Program-made: the position numbers and the translations under genes
Shown: piece by piece, positions 11,901 through 17,276 of the stretch
How positions within the stretch are numbered: position 1 is the stretch's first letter
How the letters are laid out: each line of letters opens with the position of its first letter
The notes under the pieces: generated by a model
The model's input: only the letters and a program-made list of their open reading frames with translations
Database searches by the model: none
What the model was told of the DNA's origin: nothing
Source of the DNA: Manganitrophus sp963718695
Lineage (GTDB): Bacteria > Nitrospirota > Nitrospiria > SBBL01 > Manganitrophaceae
Assembly (NCBI GenBank): GCA_963718695.1
Contig: OY970371.1
Location: 1,550,001 to 1,614,000, forward strand
Length of the DNA stretch: 64,000 bases
Reading direction: 5' to 3'

Positions 11901-12840
11901 TGAGCTGCGCCACATAGCTGCCCGGGATGTCCGCCACAAAGGTCGGCTTCACCGCCGTCGGATCCGACAGCACCGCATTGCTGCCTGCCGGACGGGAGAG
12001 AACGGACCATTTAAATGTAAGCCGGCTTCCATCGGCATCTTGAGAGCCCGAACCATCCAAGGTGACGGTCGCCCCCCGGGCGACCGTCTGATCGGGACCT
12101 GCATTCGCTACCGGAGGGGAATTCTGGGTAGTGATGGTGACGAGATCCGAAGCGCTGTCGACTTTTCCATCATTCACGATAAGCTTCACGACATAATCGC
12201 CTGCTAAGTCCGCCACAAAGGTCGGCTTCACTGCCGTCGGATCCGACAGCATTGCAAGGCTTCCTGAAGGGACGGAAACAAACCGCCATTGAAAGCGAAG
12301 CAAATCTCCTTCGGCGTCGGTCGATCTACTCCCATCCAGTGTTACCGTTTGCCGCACGAAGACCGTCTGGTCCGGCCCTCCATCGGCCATTGGAGCGTGA
12401 TTGGTCCTGTTCCCTAAAATGGCGAGCGTAAGATAACTCCCGGGTTCGCTGTCTAATCGTACTTCTAGCTTGAGGGTGTTTCGGCCCAGGTTGACCGATT
12501 TGTTTATTTCAGAAATCTGCTTGGAAAGTTCCTTGGGAGAGACAACCTCTTTGCCGTTGATCAAGATCCGTCCACTTGAGACCCGACTCCTTTTTGCTTC
12601 TCTTTGAGAGTTGGCTTTGGGATTGCCGTTCACGATGTGAAGGATATAGGGAGAAGTCGTATTCGGAGGAGCGGTAAAAGTTCGGAAATAAATATTGGTG
12701 GGACCGGTTGTTCGAACAAATTTTTCGGGACCAAAAACATTCAGGCCCGACGGGAGAGAGGGGATGACAGGAAAAACAGATAAAAAAATGAAAAGGAAAA
12801 GAGTCAGAAAATGTTTTGCATGACGTAATTGATCACGCAT
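5986..12840 (-). CDS. Giant surface/secreted protein with PKD, cadherin-like, glucodextranase-like and Big domains
   Basis: Predicted 2284 residues. A signal peptide (FLTLFLFIFLSVFPVIP) precedes a ~120-residue N-terminal domain (FVRTTGPTNIYFRTF to YLTLAILG). Then come five tandem PKD repeats of about 93 residues (each opening PVAxAGxDQTV, about 148-612), a cadherin/VCBS-like segment (AIDDTYHLAENSLLNIPLPG) and a sixth PKD repeat. Many glucodextranase-B-like or Ig-like units follow (pattern ITxPxDGxxxxxxxxxVxGxVxDPxAxVxVNG). Two Big_2-type domains follow (IPLGGAFPLRAVG; WNSSAPTVAAVNNRGFVTG), then further Ig-like units, and the protein ends in an NTF2-like-looking domain (WEEMRAALSSGEIETALTYF). 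No LPXTG, autotransporter barrel or catalytic motif is seen. Likely an adhesin or surface-layer filament. It heads the secreted-protein operon. Confidence 0.85.
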   Translation of the reverse strand: MRDQLRHAKHFLTLFLFIFLSVFPVIPSLPSGLNVFGPEKFVRTTGPTNIYFRTFTAPPNTTSPYILHIVNGNPKANSQREAKRSRVSSGRILINGKEVVSPKELSKQISEINKSVNLGRNTLKLEVRLDSEPGSYLTLAILGNRTNHAPMADGGPDQTVFVRQTVTLDGSRSTDAEGDLLRFQWRFVSVPSGSLAMLSDPTAVKPTFVADLAGDYVVKLIVNDGKVDSASDLVTITTQNSPPVANAGPDQTVARGATVTLDGSGSQDADGSRLTFKWSVLSRPAGSNAVLSDPTAVKPTFVADIPGSYVAQLIVNDGTFDSAPDTVTMTTLNSPPVAEAGLDQTVIVSTTVTLDGSGSSDVDGDLLAFRWSFISLPVGSNAALSDPTAVKPAFVPDIPGSYVAQLIVDDGTFDSAPDTVAITTQNSPPVAHAGADQTVSVGTTVTLNGSGTSDVDGDFLIYAWSFVSIPTGGKATLTDPHGPMTTFIVDRPGTYVVQLIVNDGKVNSDPDTAVITTANSPPVADAGPDQQVAEGNTVILDGSSSSDVDFDLLTYQWSFTSKPTGSVVGLSDLGAAKPFFVADLAGTYVAQLIVNDGKVNSEPDTVTMTVKAVPVAIDDTYHLAENSLLNIPLPGILTNDQDADGDPLTALLMTGPANGILTLNPDGSFIYTPDAHFNGTDRFTYRAKDSFQESNTAMVTLIVDPVNHAPLADAGSDQTLVREQTTVLDGSSSSDPDGNPLTYRWSLLSRPTESAAVLSNSISASPSLMMDVPGEYVAQLIVNDGTTDSIPDTVHVTFSTWIKVRVTSPLNGDLIQTSPMTVNGMVNDPHAIVIVNGIAASVASDGSFSAPSVPLMEGMNPVTAEAVNPFGQTDNDTVAVSYQPKPISLNVAILAPFDGSAIESSRFNVAGTVNDPSATVLVNDTLAAVEEGLFKATVFTCALPGPLPTQEGSEPDVCTITVTAYAQNGQVATDTLTYTHSPSEAPFTVRITEPPAEKLITYSPVEIKGTINDILSGFSPTAVTVNGITAIVHAGAFSALVPLDDGINPITVHAENLVGSDAYDTTRIIYEPLDKPLSVLVTAPVVPFLVNHAPIMVSGDVNDSSAAVDVNGIPADQDFRSFKVSLPLSIGANTLSVTATRPNGESVTSTLQVTYDPDAPSPPPPVLSPLPKQMKLLFTESAGGRLQYNGLDVSGLTSPRYHIEVVVNGFVYPPVQADSDGLFKTTVLLPTDGPYHLSARAIDLSGNTSALSEEQVVIKDTLKPKVDAALHQRRIGLAATQVEINGFTEPFAAVSIDIYPDPGPHHLIADERGYFSATTHLNGGEHFVSITAKDEAGNIGRNTRVFYTVHPGWLSAPMPPMIDPLPSPTNATRILVEGNAYSHGHIELYRNNQLIGTVVANERGRFRFEGVLLSPGTHILKVRQKQLQAFRHGGLLFFEPPDRFLDPVDSAEVVIEVITGTPASPQVNITFPADGAVTDAEYLPLRGSISDPNAFIRVSPTYTLEGSAQNLGDTFVSEWKIPLIPGENVLWVEAVSADGSRGVDKVRVFSRKDAAVPSVRLIRPVENEAIFEQFIMAAGEVDPSVQTVIVNEVEAIAAGGRFTADFLNLAGRYGADSRHEGKVLITAWAIDDRGRIGEDQIAVGYRDLPIPEVYVSTPLDGEIVTASSITLTGEVYDAAEVTVNGRSAPIVGNAFSIPLDLAEGKNTIVVIAKNAAKGAVQTLSVHSQPSLTLTSLLIEEAKTVIPLGGAFPLRAVGVRGDGSRMDLTQSVVWNSSAPTVAAVNNRGFVTGLAGGKTTLSARFNGMTAQSDLIVGSATLQEIQIAHKEVFLLVSLEPQLTLASPTLEVGETLPLIAFGVYSDGSGVSFGNGVNPPATWASSDPNIASIDLFGRLTAVRFGTAQITASDAGAVGQTTVTVLPPPMFLFIADPLTETATESTQITVRGRVMTEAPAVEVRVNGISAQVTADQFVAAGVPLTLGNNTITAEATDSNGVTAAFEISVKSFPLPPIQLFITDPAGGSTTTRDEVTVQGIVLSQSPEVGVTVNGVLAQVSGNRFVANGVRLTPGTNILTVQAVDSNGLIAASEATVRSHPVANSITLRSNIESGIAPLEITLKIESSFGDFPSSTLSFSGPATPQITPVGAEEYRVNLTTDGIYSLTATVAGAEGQTFSDTIVITVFNAIQMENLLNQKWEEMRAALSSGEIETALTYFTPHAGQKYRSVFEALRSNLPSIAGALQPIRLTDLQGNVAECFTNRVEEGVLNAYFVYFILDSNGFWKLVAM
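11005..12400 (-). repeat. Tandem PKD-encoding DNA repeats (5 units of about 280 bp)
   Basis: Five in-frame units inside the giant gene repeat at DNA level with a period of about 270-280 bases. For example GCCGTCGGATCCGACAGC recurs near 11677, 11953 and 12233. The units differ enough to be stable copies rather than recent identical duplications, but they are good substrates for recombinational loss or gain. Not a CRISPR array: the repeats are long, coding and have no spacers. Confidence 0.8.
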
Positions 12841-12920
12841 GTACGGATCCTAATAAAGGCGGAGAACTACTTCATCACCTGGGAAGAGCGACTCATCAGG
12901 AACCTTTGTGACGATAAGCG

Positions 12921-12961
12921 AAAAAAAGCCCATTGCTGTTGATTACTTCAGCAATGGGCTT
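12921..12961 (-). terminator. Factor-independent terminator ahead of the giant surface-protein gene
   Basis: A perfect 12-bp stem (AGCCCATTGCTG with CAGCAATGGGCT, 13 bp counting the next pair) with a 10-base loop is followed on the minus strand by seven T residues. It lies between the promoter at 13086-13115 and the start codon at 12840, so it either ends a small RNA or acts as an attenuator for the downstream operon. Confidence 0.85.
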
Positions 12962-13079
12962 CGAGACCTGAATCCGTATCGGAGCGGTCATCATATTGAA
13001 TATTGATGCTCACATCATTAAATTTGTTTGTCTTTCTTTCCTACTTTCTATGATTAGATGTGTTCACTTAAAGGAATAG
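12921..13079 (-). ncRNA. Candidate structured small RNA or attenuated leader
   Basis: This stretch is bounded by a near-consensus promoter (TTGACA-18-TATAGT) and a strong intrinsic terminator, with no open frame of note. The predicted transcript is about 160 nt. It can form CACATC/GATGTG pairing across its 5' half, then a nested hairpin GACC-GC-[TCCG-ATA-CGGA]-TTCA-GGTC, then the terminator stem. The terminator sits about 80 bases before the giant gene, so the layout fits either an independent sRNA or a riboswitch-like leader with a terminator platform. It does not match the c-di-GMP (GEMM), cobalamin, TPP or 6S patterns I know. The class is not assigned. Confidence 0.5.
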
Positions 13080-13085
13080 TGGAAC

Positions 13086-13115
13086 ACTATAGCCAAACTC
13101 ATTTTATTTTGTCAA
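13086..13115 (-). promoter_or_regulatory. Strong sigma70 promoter, minus strand
   Basis: TTGACA (13110-13115), an 18-base spacer and TATAGT (13086-13091) on the minus strand; expected transcription start near 13079. It drives the structured RNA at 12921-13079 and, on read-through, the giant surface-protein operon. Confidence 0.7.
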
Positions 13116-13122
13116 GAATAAT

Positions 13123-13394
13123 TTAGGTGTGACAATCCAGGATTATTACCCCAGTGGTCTTCATTCGGACATCGGAGGCTGGTAAGAGATTATCGAAAGG
13201 AATATTTAAACTGCCTTTGGCTCGGTGCAAGAATGCTTCCCAGGGATGGGCTAAGAGGATGAACTGTGAGGGCTTTACATAACCCATCAGAGGCGTTTAT
13301 AGCGGTTGTGCCTCGTCGTCGTTTGTTGTCAGTATTCCAAGAGGATGGTTAAAGTATCAGAATTATCATCAACGATCAGGATTCGTTGGGTCAT
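13123..13394 (-). pseudogene. Decayed response-regulator gene
   Basis: An ATG at 13392-13394 starts MTQRILIVDDNSDTLTILLEY and then stops. This is a textbook receiver-domain N-terminus with the acidic pair DD. In another frame (13258-13307) the same strand reads TAINASDGLCKALTVHP. It aligns to TANDATSALRKLLTSRP of the intact receiver at 13500-13898. A third piece (..LNIPFDNLL..) may be the eroded lysine-loop region (KPFDxxEL). The parts sit in order but with frameshifts and an internal deletion that removes the phospho-Asp region. It lies just downstream of the intact paralog, so a tandem duplicate that lost selection is the simplest reading. Confidence 0.6.
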
Positions 13395-13499
13395 GTGAGA
13401 GTTCCTTCCTGGTTATCTGAACATAAAAAGCCTACCGCTATGGGAAATTCAACTGATAAACGGGGGGAAAGGTTCGTGGAAAGAGTATGTAAGCTGATA

Positions 13500-13898
13500 T
13501 TATGCAGCAGGAACAGGGGGCTTTTTCTTTTTAAGATGAATTTTGACTTTATCTAGAAAAATAATTGGGTTGACCGGTTTTATCAGAAGATCCTCCGCAC
13601 CGGCATTAATGCAATCAAGGCGCAGAGAGAAATCAGGGCCGTAGTTGTTACTGATCATTACAACCGGCGTTGAGTAAAATGTATCGCTGCCTTTAATTGT
13701 CCGGCAGACTTCCAAGCCACTGACTCCGGGCAATTTTACATCGAGGATCACCAAATCAGGCCGGGATGTGAGGAGTTTTCGTAAAGCACTGGTGGCATCG
13801 TTGGCCGTGAAGACTTGATAGCTATCGATGCTCAGCAGCGCCGAGAGGATCGTTAAGATGTCTTTGTTGTTGTCTACAATTAGGATTCGCTTTGACAT
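13500..13898 (-). CDS. Single-domain response regulator (CheY-like receiver)
   Basis: Predicted 132 residues from the ATG at 13898 (MSKRILIVDNNKD; an ATG two codons upstream is possible). It is one receiver domain with no output domain. Phospho-acceptor Asp sits in LVILDVKLPG, the switch residue is Ser in VVMISNN, and the conserved Lys in LLIKPVNP. The acidic metal pocket reads D-N rather than the usual D-D, which may weaken Mg binding. It ends in a Lys/Pro-rich tail (KKKKPPVPAA). Such stand-alone receivers act in phosphorelays or by binding partners. No cognate kinase lies next to it. The decayed copy at 13123-13394 suggests duplication. Confidence 0.88.
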   Translation of the reverse strand: MSKRILIVDNNKDILTILSALLSIDSYQVFTANDATSALRKLLTSRPDLVILDVKLPGVSGLEVCRTIKGSDTFYSTPVVMISNNYGPDFSLRLDCINAGAEDLLIKPVNPIIFLDKVKIHLKKKKPPVPAA

Positions 13899-14061
13899 GT
13901 CCAATTTTTAATTGTCTAAAACCCAAGAAATCTTACTATATTGAAGGTTATGAATTCAAGGCTGATTTTTGCGGGTTCCGGACCGGATTTGGCGGACATT
14001 CGAAGGAACAAAAGGCCACTGGGGGAGAACCCGGCAGAGCCAAAAGAGGCCGGAAACCCTT

Positions 14062-14236
14062 CTATTTCACCTTCGGCGGCGACGTGGAGGTGTAGAGCTT
14101 CCCGTGTTGCTCCAGCCAAATAAGGTCGTTCCCTGGGTGCTCGATGAGTTCATCCCATCGGGCGGCCGCCCTCCGAAACCTCGGCGTTGTAAAGGCAAAG
14201 TCAAACCCGTCGATCGTTCCCGTGATGTGTAGTCAT
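14062..14236 (-). pseudogene. Frameshifted small-protein gene (55 codons)
   Basis: A good Shine-Dalgarno (GAGGGG) precedes an ATG at 14234-14236, but the frame stops after 11 codons. Removing one base right after the ATG gives a continuous 55-residue protein starting MLHITGTIDGFDFAFTT, with a C-terminal ELIEHPGNDLIWLEQHGKLY and a stop at 14062-14064. The amino-acid composition looks like a real folded small protein. Family not recognised. It is either a recent pseudogene or a sequencing indel. Confidence 0.4.
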
Positions 14237-14255
14237 GGTTCCCCTCATTAATAAA

Positions 14256-14304
14256 ATTCATCCACAGCTCCCCTCGCTTGAGGGTGGGGGTGGATTGGAT
14301 GAAT
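14256..14304. repeat. REP-like imperfect palindrome
   Basis: Nine-base arms ATTCATCCA / TGGATGAAT enclose a second, C/G-rich inverted pair (CTCCCCTCGC / GAGGGTGGGGG type). Intergenic elements of this build are common in many bacteria. Whether it is dispersed in this genome cannot be told from one window. Confidence 0.4.
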
Positions 14305-14483
14305 AAAGGCGGGGAGGTCGTGATATAAATAGTCCGGGAATGCTGGTGGCGTGACATCTTTCCGGGGCGCACTGTCAGCTCTCCCGGGTTCCTCCATCGA
14401 GGAACCCCTTCCACATTTATATGAATTGATGACTTTGAGAACGGACCTATGTCATAATTCAGTTTAAGTGTCATACTAACTGC

Positions 14484-14511
14484 TTGACTTCCTCTGTTAT
14501 ACTGGTATACA
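14484..14511 (+). promoter_or_regulatory. Promoter with overlapping palindrome, upstream of the three-gene cassette
   Basis: TTGACT (14484-14489), 16 bases and TATACA (14506-14511) lie about 40 bases before the first cassette gene. The -10 region overlaps a dyad, TATAC-TG-GTATA (14498-14509). That placement would suit an operator bound by a small repressor, but no repressor is encoded in the cassette. Confidence 0.5.
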
Positions 14512-14549
14512 CATATTCAATTTTAAGACGATGGACACAAGGTGCATTA

Positions 14550-15341
14550 ATGGCTGAAAAAGGTGAGATTTCTCCTGTGACAGAATCAAAACCGGGTTGG
14601 CATGTGGAGACGCTAAGAATAACAGCCTTTCCAAGCCCTGCGGCTGATATTCGTGAGCCGAATTGGTGGAAGAGCCTACTTAAAGATGAGCCAGAAAAAA
14701 GGACATTCAAACAAAAAGCGGGTGTGCTTCTAGAAGAGGGGCCGTTTGGAGAAGGAAGGCTTGTTTTACAGGTTCAGCGAAATAGGGTTGATTGGGTTTT
14801 GGGGGTAGACTCTAAAAAGATACGTGAAAGGCTGGATGAGAAGGATTTCCCATCGATCGGGCTTTTCGATGAAACAATTGAACCGTTTGCCGACCTAATG
14901 AGGCAGTGGTTAAGTCTCGGCATTTTGATTCAAAGGCTAGCCTTTGGAGCAGTATTGGTTTTCCCTGTAGACAATAAGCAGGCAGCTTATGAAAATCTTT
15001 CTAAATTTATCGGCTCTTCAGTAAAGTTAGATCCAGTCGGTTCGTCTGATTTTTTGTATCGAATAAATAGACCTCGAGATTTTGGATCAGGGCTGGAAGA
15101 TTTGAGTATAAATCGATTGGCTAAATGGTCCTCATTTGTTTGGCAAGTTCAAGACATGGCTCTCTCGCCAGGTTTTATTAAATCTACACTCGGACAGGAG
15201 GCTCATGCGAGCAGGTTAGAATTAGATATAAATACAAATCCGAATTTTGAACGTGATTTGCCACCTGAAAGATTAATTAACATCTTTGACAGGTTAATAG
15301 AGTTTGGGAAAGAAATTAGTGTTAAAGGAGATATTCCTTGA
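14550..15341 (+). CDS. Unrecognised protein, first gene of a three-gene cassette
   Basis: The frame is open from 14484, but the ATG at 14550 has a good Shine-Dalgarno (AAGGTG) and lies downstream of the promoter. It gives 263 residues beginning MAEKGEISPVTES. No signal peptide, membrane segment or catalytic motif is seen. It is a mixed alpha/beta protein with many aromatic residues (WHVETLRITAF, NWWKSLL, NRVDWVLG) and an end reading RLELDINT..LINIFDRLIEFGKEI. That C-terminal pattern faintly recalls the sporadically distributed TIGR04255-type proteins, but this is not a firm assignment. The gene is visibly more AT-rich than the housekeeping genes around it. Its stop overlaps the TTG start of the next gene (TTGA), so translation is coupled. 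Possible defence, conflict or phage-related role is inference only. Confidence 0.75.
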   Translation: MAEKGEISPVTESKPGWHVETLRITAFPSPAADIREPNWWKSLLKDEPEKRTFKQKAGVLLEEGPFGEGRLVLQVQRNRVDWVLGVDSKKIRERLDEKDFPSIGLFDETIEPFADLMRQWLSLGILIQRLAFGAVLVFPVDNKQAAYENLSKFIGSSVKLDPVGSSDFLYRINRPRDFGSGLEDLSINRLAKWSSFVWQVQDMALSPGFIKSTLGQEAHASRLELDINTNPNFERDLPPERLINIFDRLIEFGKEISVKGDIP

Positions 15342-16270
15342 ATACTCCGGAACGCATAAAAATTGTTACCGAATACTCAGGGTCTCTTAATTCAAATACA
15401 GATCTCGATTTGTGGGGTCCCACTGATGCTTCTAGTTTTGGTGGACATTTCCTGGGATTTCAAACGAAGACTTCTGGCACTGGGTTTGCTCAGGGCATGA
15501 TTTTTCATCCACAGCAATCACTCGATCTACGAACCTTGCAAGTTTCTCGAGATTTGTTAACTTGGAAATTCTCACCGCTGGATGTAGATTCTCTAATAAG
15601 ACGAACAAGCGAGTTACTCATGCAATCAGATTTAGTTGTAGGGTCTTTAGAGAATGTAAGTTTGCCAGAGTTGGAGGCTGCTCCAAACGACTTTCAGGTC
15701 TGGTTACCTCAAGCAACGCTAGGACGGGGCCAGCTATGTCTTGAAATTCCCTCGCCGGAAGATGTGACTGGAGCAAATACCGCCCTCATAAGATCAAAGA
15801 TTGATGAATCTCGAGACATTTATCAGATAGTAAAATGTTTATGTGAGGCTGCTAAAGAAGAAACATTCGAGAGTGGTGTTGAAAGCAACTTTTCTCGAGA
15901 ATTGTTTTCCTTGATTAGCGAATACAGCAACATCGCGATCGACGTACTTTCTAACTTAATTATAACGAATGATATAGAGGAGGAAATAGCTTCAGAGGTT
16001 TTACTGTCTTTAGGCCGAGTAGATCATTTGGCAACTTATAGTTTTCGTCTCTGGTTGCTAGAAAAAAGTCTTACTCTGTCGTCTTTTATGGTTCGGGATA
16101 GTGCTGCGCTTGGTTTAGCATATTTGGATGATCCCCATTCCATACCATATTTGAAAGCAGCGATTGAACGAGAAGAATACGAAGAAATCCGAAAGGTAAT
16201 GAAAAAAGTACTTGCCCAACTGGAGAAAACCAGGCTTGCCTCTTATACTTCGAAAAATAAACAAATCTAA
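15338..16270 (+). CDS. Unrecognised protein with HEAT-like C-terminus, second cassette gene
   Basis: Predicted 310 residues from a TTG start with an ideal Shine-Dalgarno (AAAGGAG, 7 bases upstream) that overlaps the previous stop. The N-terminal ~160 residues look beta-rich (GGHFLGFQTKTSGTG, LRTLQVSRDLLTWKF) and match nothing I know. Residues about 190-305 are helical pairs of HEAT-repeat type, with VRDSAALGLAYLDDPHSIPY as the clearest unit. HEAT-like repeats normally serve protein-protein contacts, so this may be the scaffold of a complex formed by the three cassette proteins. No signal peptide or membrane helix. AT-rich like its neighbours. Overlaps the third gene. Confidence 0.75.
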   Translation: MNTPERIKIVTEYSGSLNSNTDLDLWGPTDASSFGGHFLGFQTKTSGTGFAQGMIFHPQQSLDLRTLQVSRDLLTWKFSPLDVDSLIRRTSELLMQSDLVVGSLENVSLPELEAAPNDFQVWLPQATLGRGQLCLEIPSPEDVTGANTALIRSKIDESRDIYQIVKCLCEAAKEETFESGVESNFSRELFSLISEYSNIAIDVLSNLIITNDIEEEIASEVLLSLGRVDHLATYSFRLWLLEKSLTLSSFMVRDSAALGLAYLDDPHSIPYLKAAIEREEYEEIRKVMKKVLAQLEKTRLASYTSKNKQI

Positions 16271-16772
16271 GTGGGTAAAGGTTAAACCTTCTTGGTTGGA
16301 AGGAGATGATGTACAGGCGGATACATTATGCGACCTTTCTCCCAATGGAAATAAGCTTTCTGTATGGCAAATAAATGACGATAAATCGAATTTAAATCAA
16401 ATTTTGACTGCATATGCTGCGGCGTTTAGAAGTCCACCGATAAGTCATATTCAGTATATTATTTTTGATCAAAGGTTTCTGTCTGAATTAGGTATCAAGC
16501 TTGAGCAATCAAACGCTAAAACTCCAGATCAGCGTGCTAACGCTTGTCACTATGACCTAGTAGAGCTTTCTGGTACAAAACTCAATAATTTAGCGAAGAT
16601 GTTGTTCAAGCACGGCGAGACTGATGTTTGCCTGTCAAAGGAACTGATTGAGTTTATTGCAAAGGCAATAGAAACAAAGGAAATTGAACGGGATAAAATC
16701 GATCCAAAGATATTACCTCAAATTGATGAGGTCATTGCTTCCAAGAATGAACCGACCTCTTCCTCATCCTGA
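16236..16772 (+). CDS. Unrecognised small protein, third cassette gene
   Basis: The frame opens at a TTG at 16212; a second TTG at 16236 has GGAG about 10 bases upstream and is preferred (178 residues, MPLILRKINKSKW). Both starts overlap the end of the second gene, so the three genes form one coupled unit. The sequence is soluble and mixed (KLSVWQINDDKSNLNQILTA, ISHIQYIIFDQRFLSELGI), with a Ser-rich C-terminus (EPTSSSS). No motif is recognised. Length and position suit an accessory or inhibitor-like partner, but nothing in the sequence proves this. Confidence 0.68.
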   Translation: MPLILRKINKSKWVKVKPSWLEGDDVQADTLCDLSPNGNKLSVWQINDDKSNLNQILTAYAAAFRSPPISHIQYIIFDQRFLSELGIKLEQSNAKTPDQRANACHYDLVELSGTKLNNLAKMLFKHGETDVCLSKELIEFIAKAIETKEIERDKIDPKILPQIDEVIASKNEPTSSSS

Positions 16773-17276
16773 TTTCCTCTAAATCTTTAAACACCCCTTC
16801 ATTTAGAAGCCTTTTGCCTAGTCATTATCATTTCCGGCGTGTGCAGGATCGGATCTGTCGGACGTTTAAGTGGGAGAGGTTATAAATTTCGCAGATTGAT
16901 TGGTGGAATACCCTCCACCGGTAAGAAAAAAGTCATTGTTTCGGGTCTCTATGACCTCTTTTTCAGCATTTACATTAAGATTTAGAGCCTTCCTAAGGGC
17001 GCGTCGTTCGGCGTCTTTACAGCGGGTTTTCCAGTGAAACTGACGGGCGATTCAGCAGAGATTTTCAGGAATTCCGGTCAGATAGGACGCAAGGCGCTTA
17101 GACATCCGAAAAGTAAGGATAACAAAAGCGCCTTGGCCGTCTATTTGATCAGCTCCAATATACCTAAAAATGATAACAGGGGATTGAGGCTTGTGGATAG
17201 GTGATTATATGGTGAGGATGGTTTGGAACCACTTTCGAATGTGACATAATGTCTGATAATATATATTATGTTAAGT
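16773..17276. other. Gap of about 500 bases with a decayed ORF and AT-rich dyad
   Basis: Contains the broken ORF at 16866-17105 (minus). A 6-bp hairpin (GGTGGA-ATACCC-TCCACC) lies near 16910-16927. An AT-rich 7-bp inverted pair (ACATAAT/ATTATGT) lies near 17242-17270, just past the stop of the DUF4388 gene. None has a T tract, so a classic terminator for the long minus-strand operon is not evident. Confidence 0.45.
16866..17105 (-). pseudogene. Decayed ORF of about 80 codons with one in-frame TGA
   Basis: From the ATG at 17103-17105 the minus strand reads MSKRLASYLTGIPENLC, a TGA, then continues open as IARQFHWKTRCKDAERRALR and on to a TAA at 16866-16868. The composition on both sides of the TGA is protein-like and the segments fit as one chain. 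Family not recognised. A nonsense mutation is the simplest explanation; selenocysteine would need an adjacent SECIS element and is not supported. Confidence 0.35.

Larger units (their letters stand above)
13905..14483. other. Gap of about 580 bases: broken small ORF, REP-like hairpin, second hairpin
   Basis: No intact gene. It holds a frameshifted 55-codon ORF (14062-14236, minus), a long imperfect hairpin (14256-14304) and a perfect 9-bp stem with a 4-base loop (GGGTTCCTC at 14386-14394, GAGGAACCC at 14399-14407) that lacks a T tract on either side. The sequence between 13905 and 14060 shows nothing I can assign. Confidence 0.5.

Noticed and set aside
11005..12400. Regular repeats suggesting a CRISPR array
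   Set aside because: Units of about 280 bp, all in frame and encoding PKD domains; no short repeats or spacers.
16866..17105. Selenoprotein read from the in-frame TGA
   Set aside because: No SECIS-like hairpin next to the TGA and no selenoprotein family match; a nonsense mutation is simpler.
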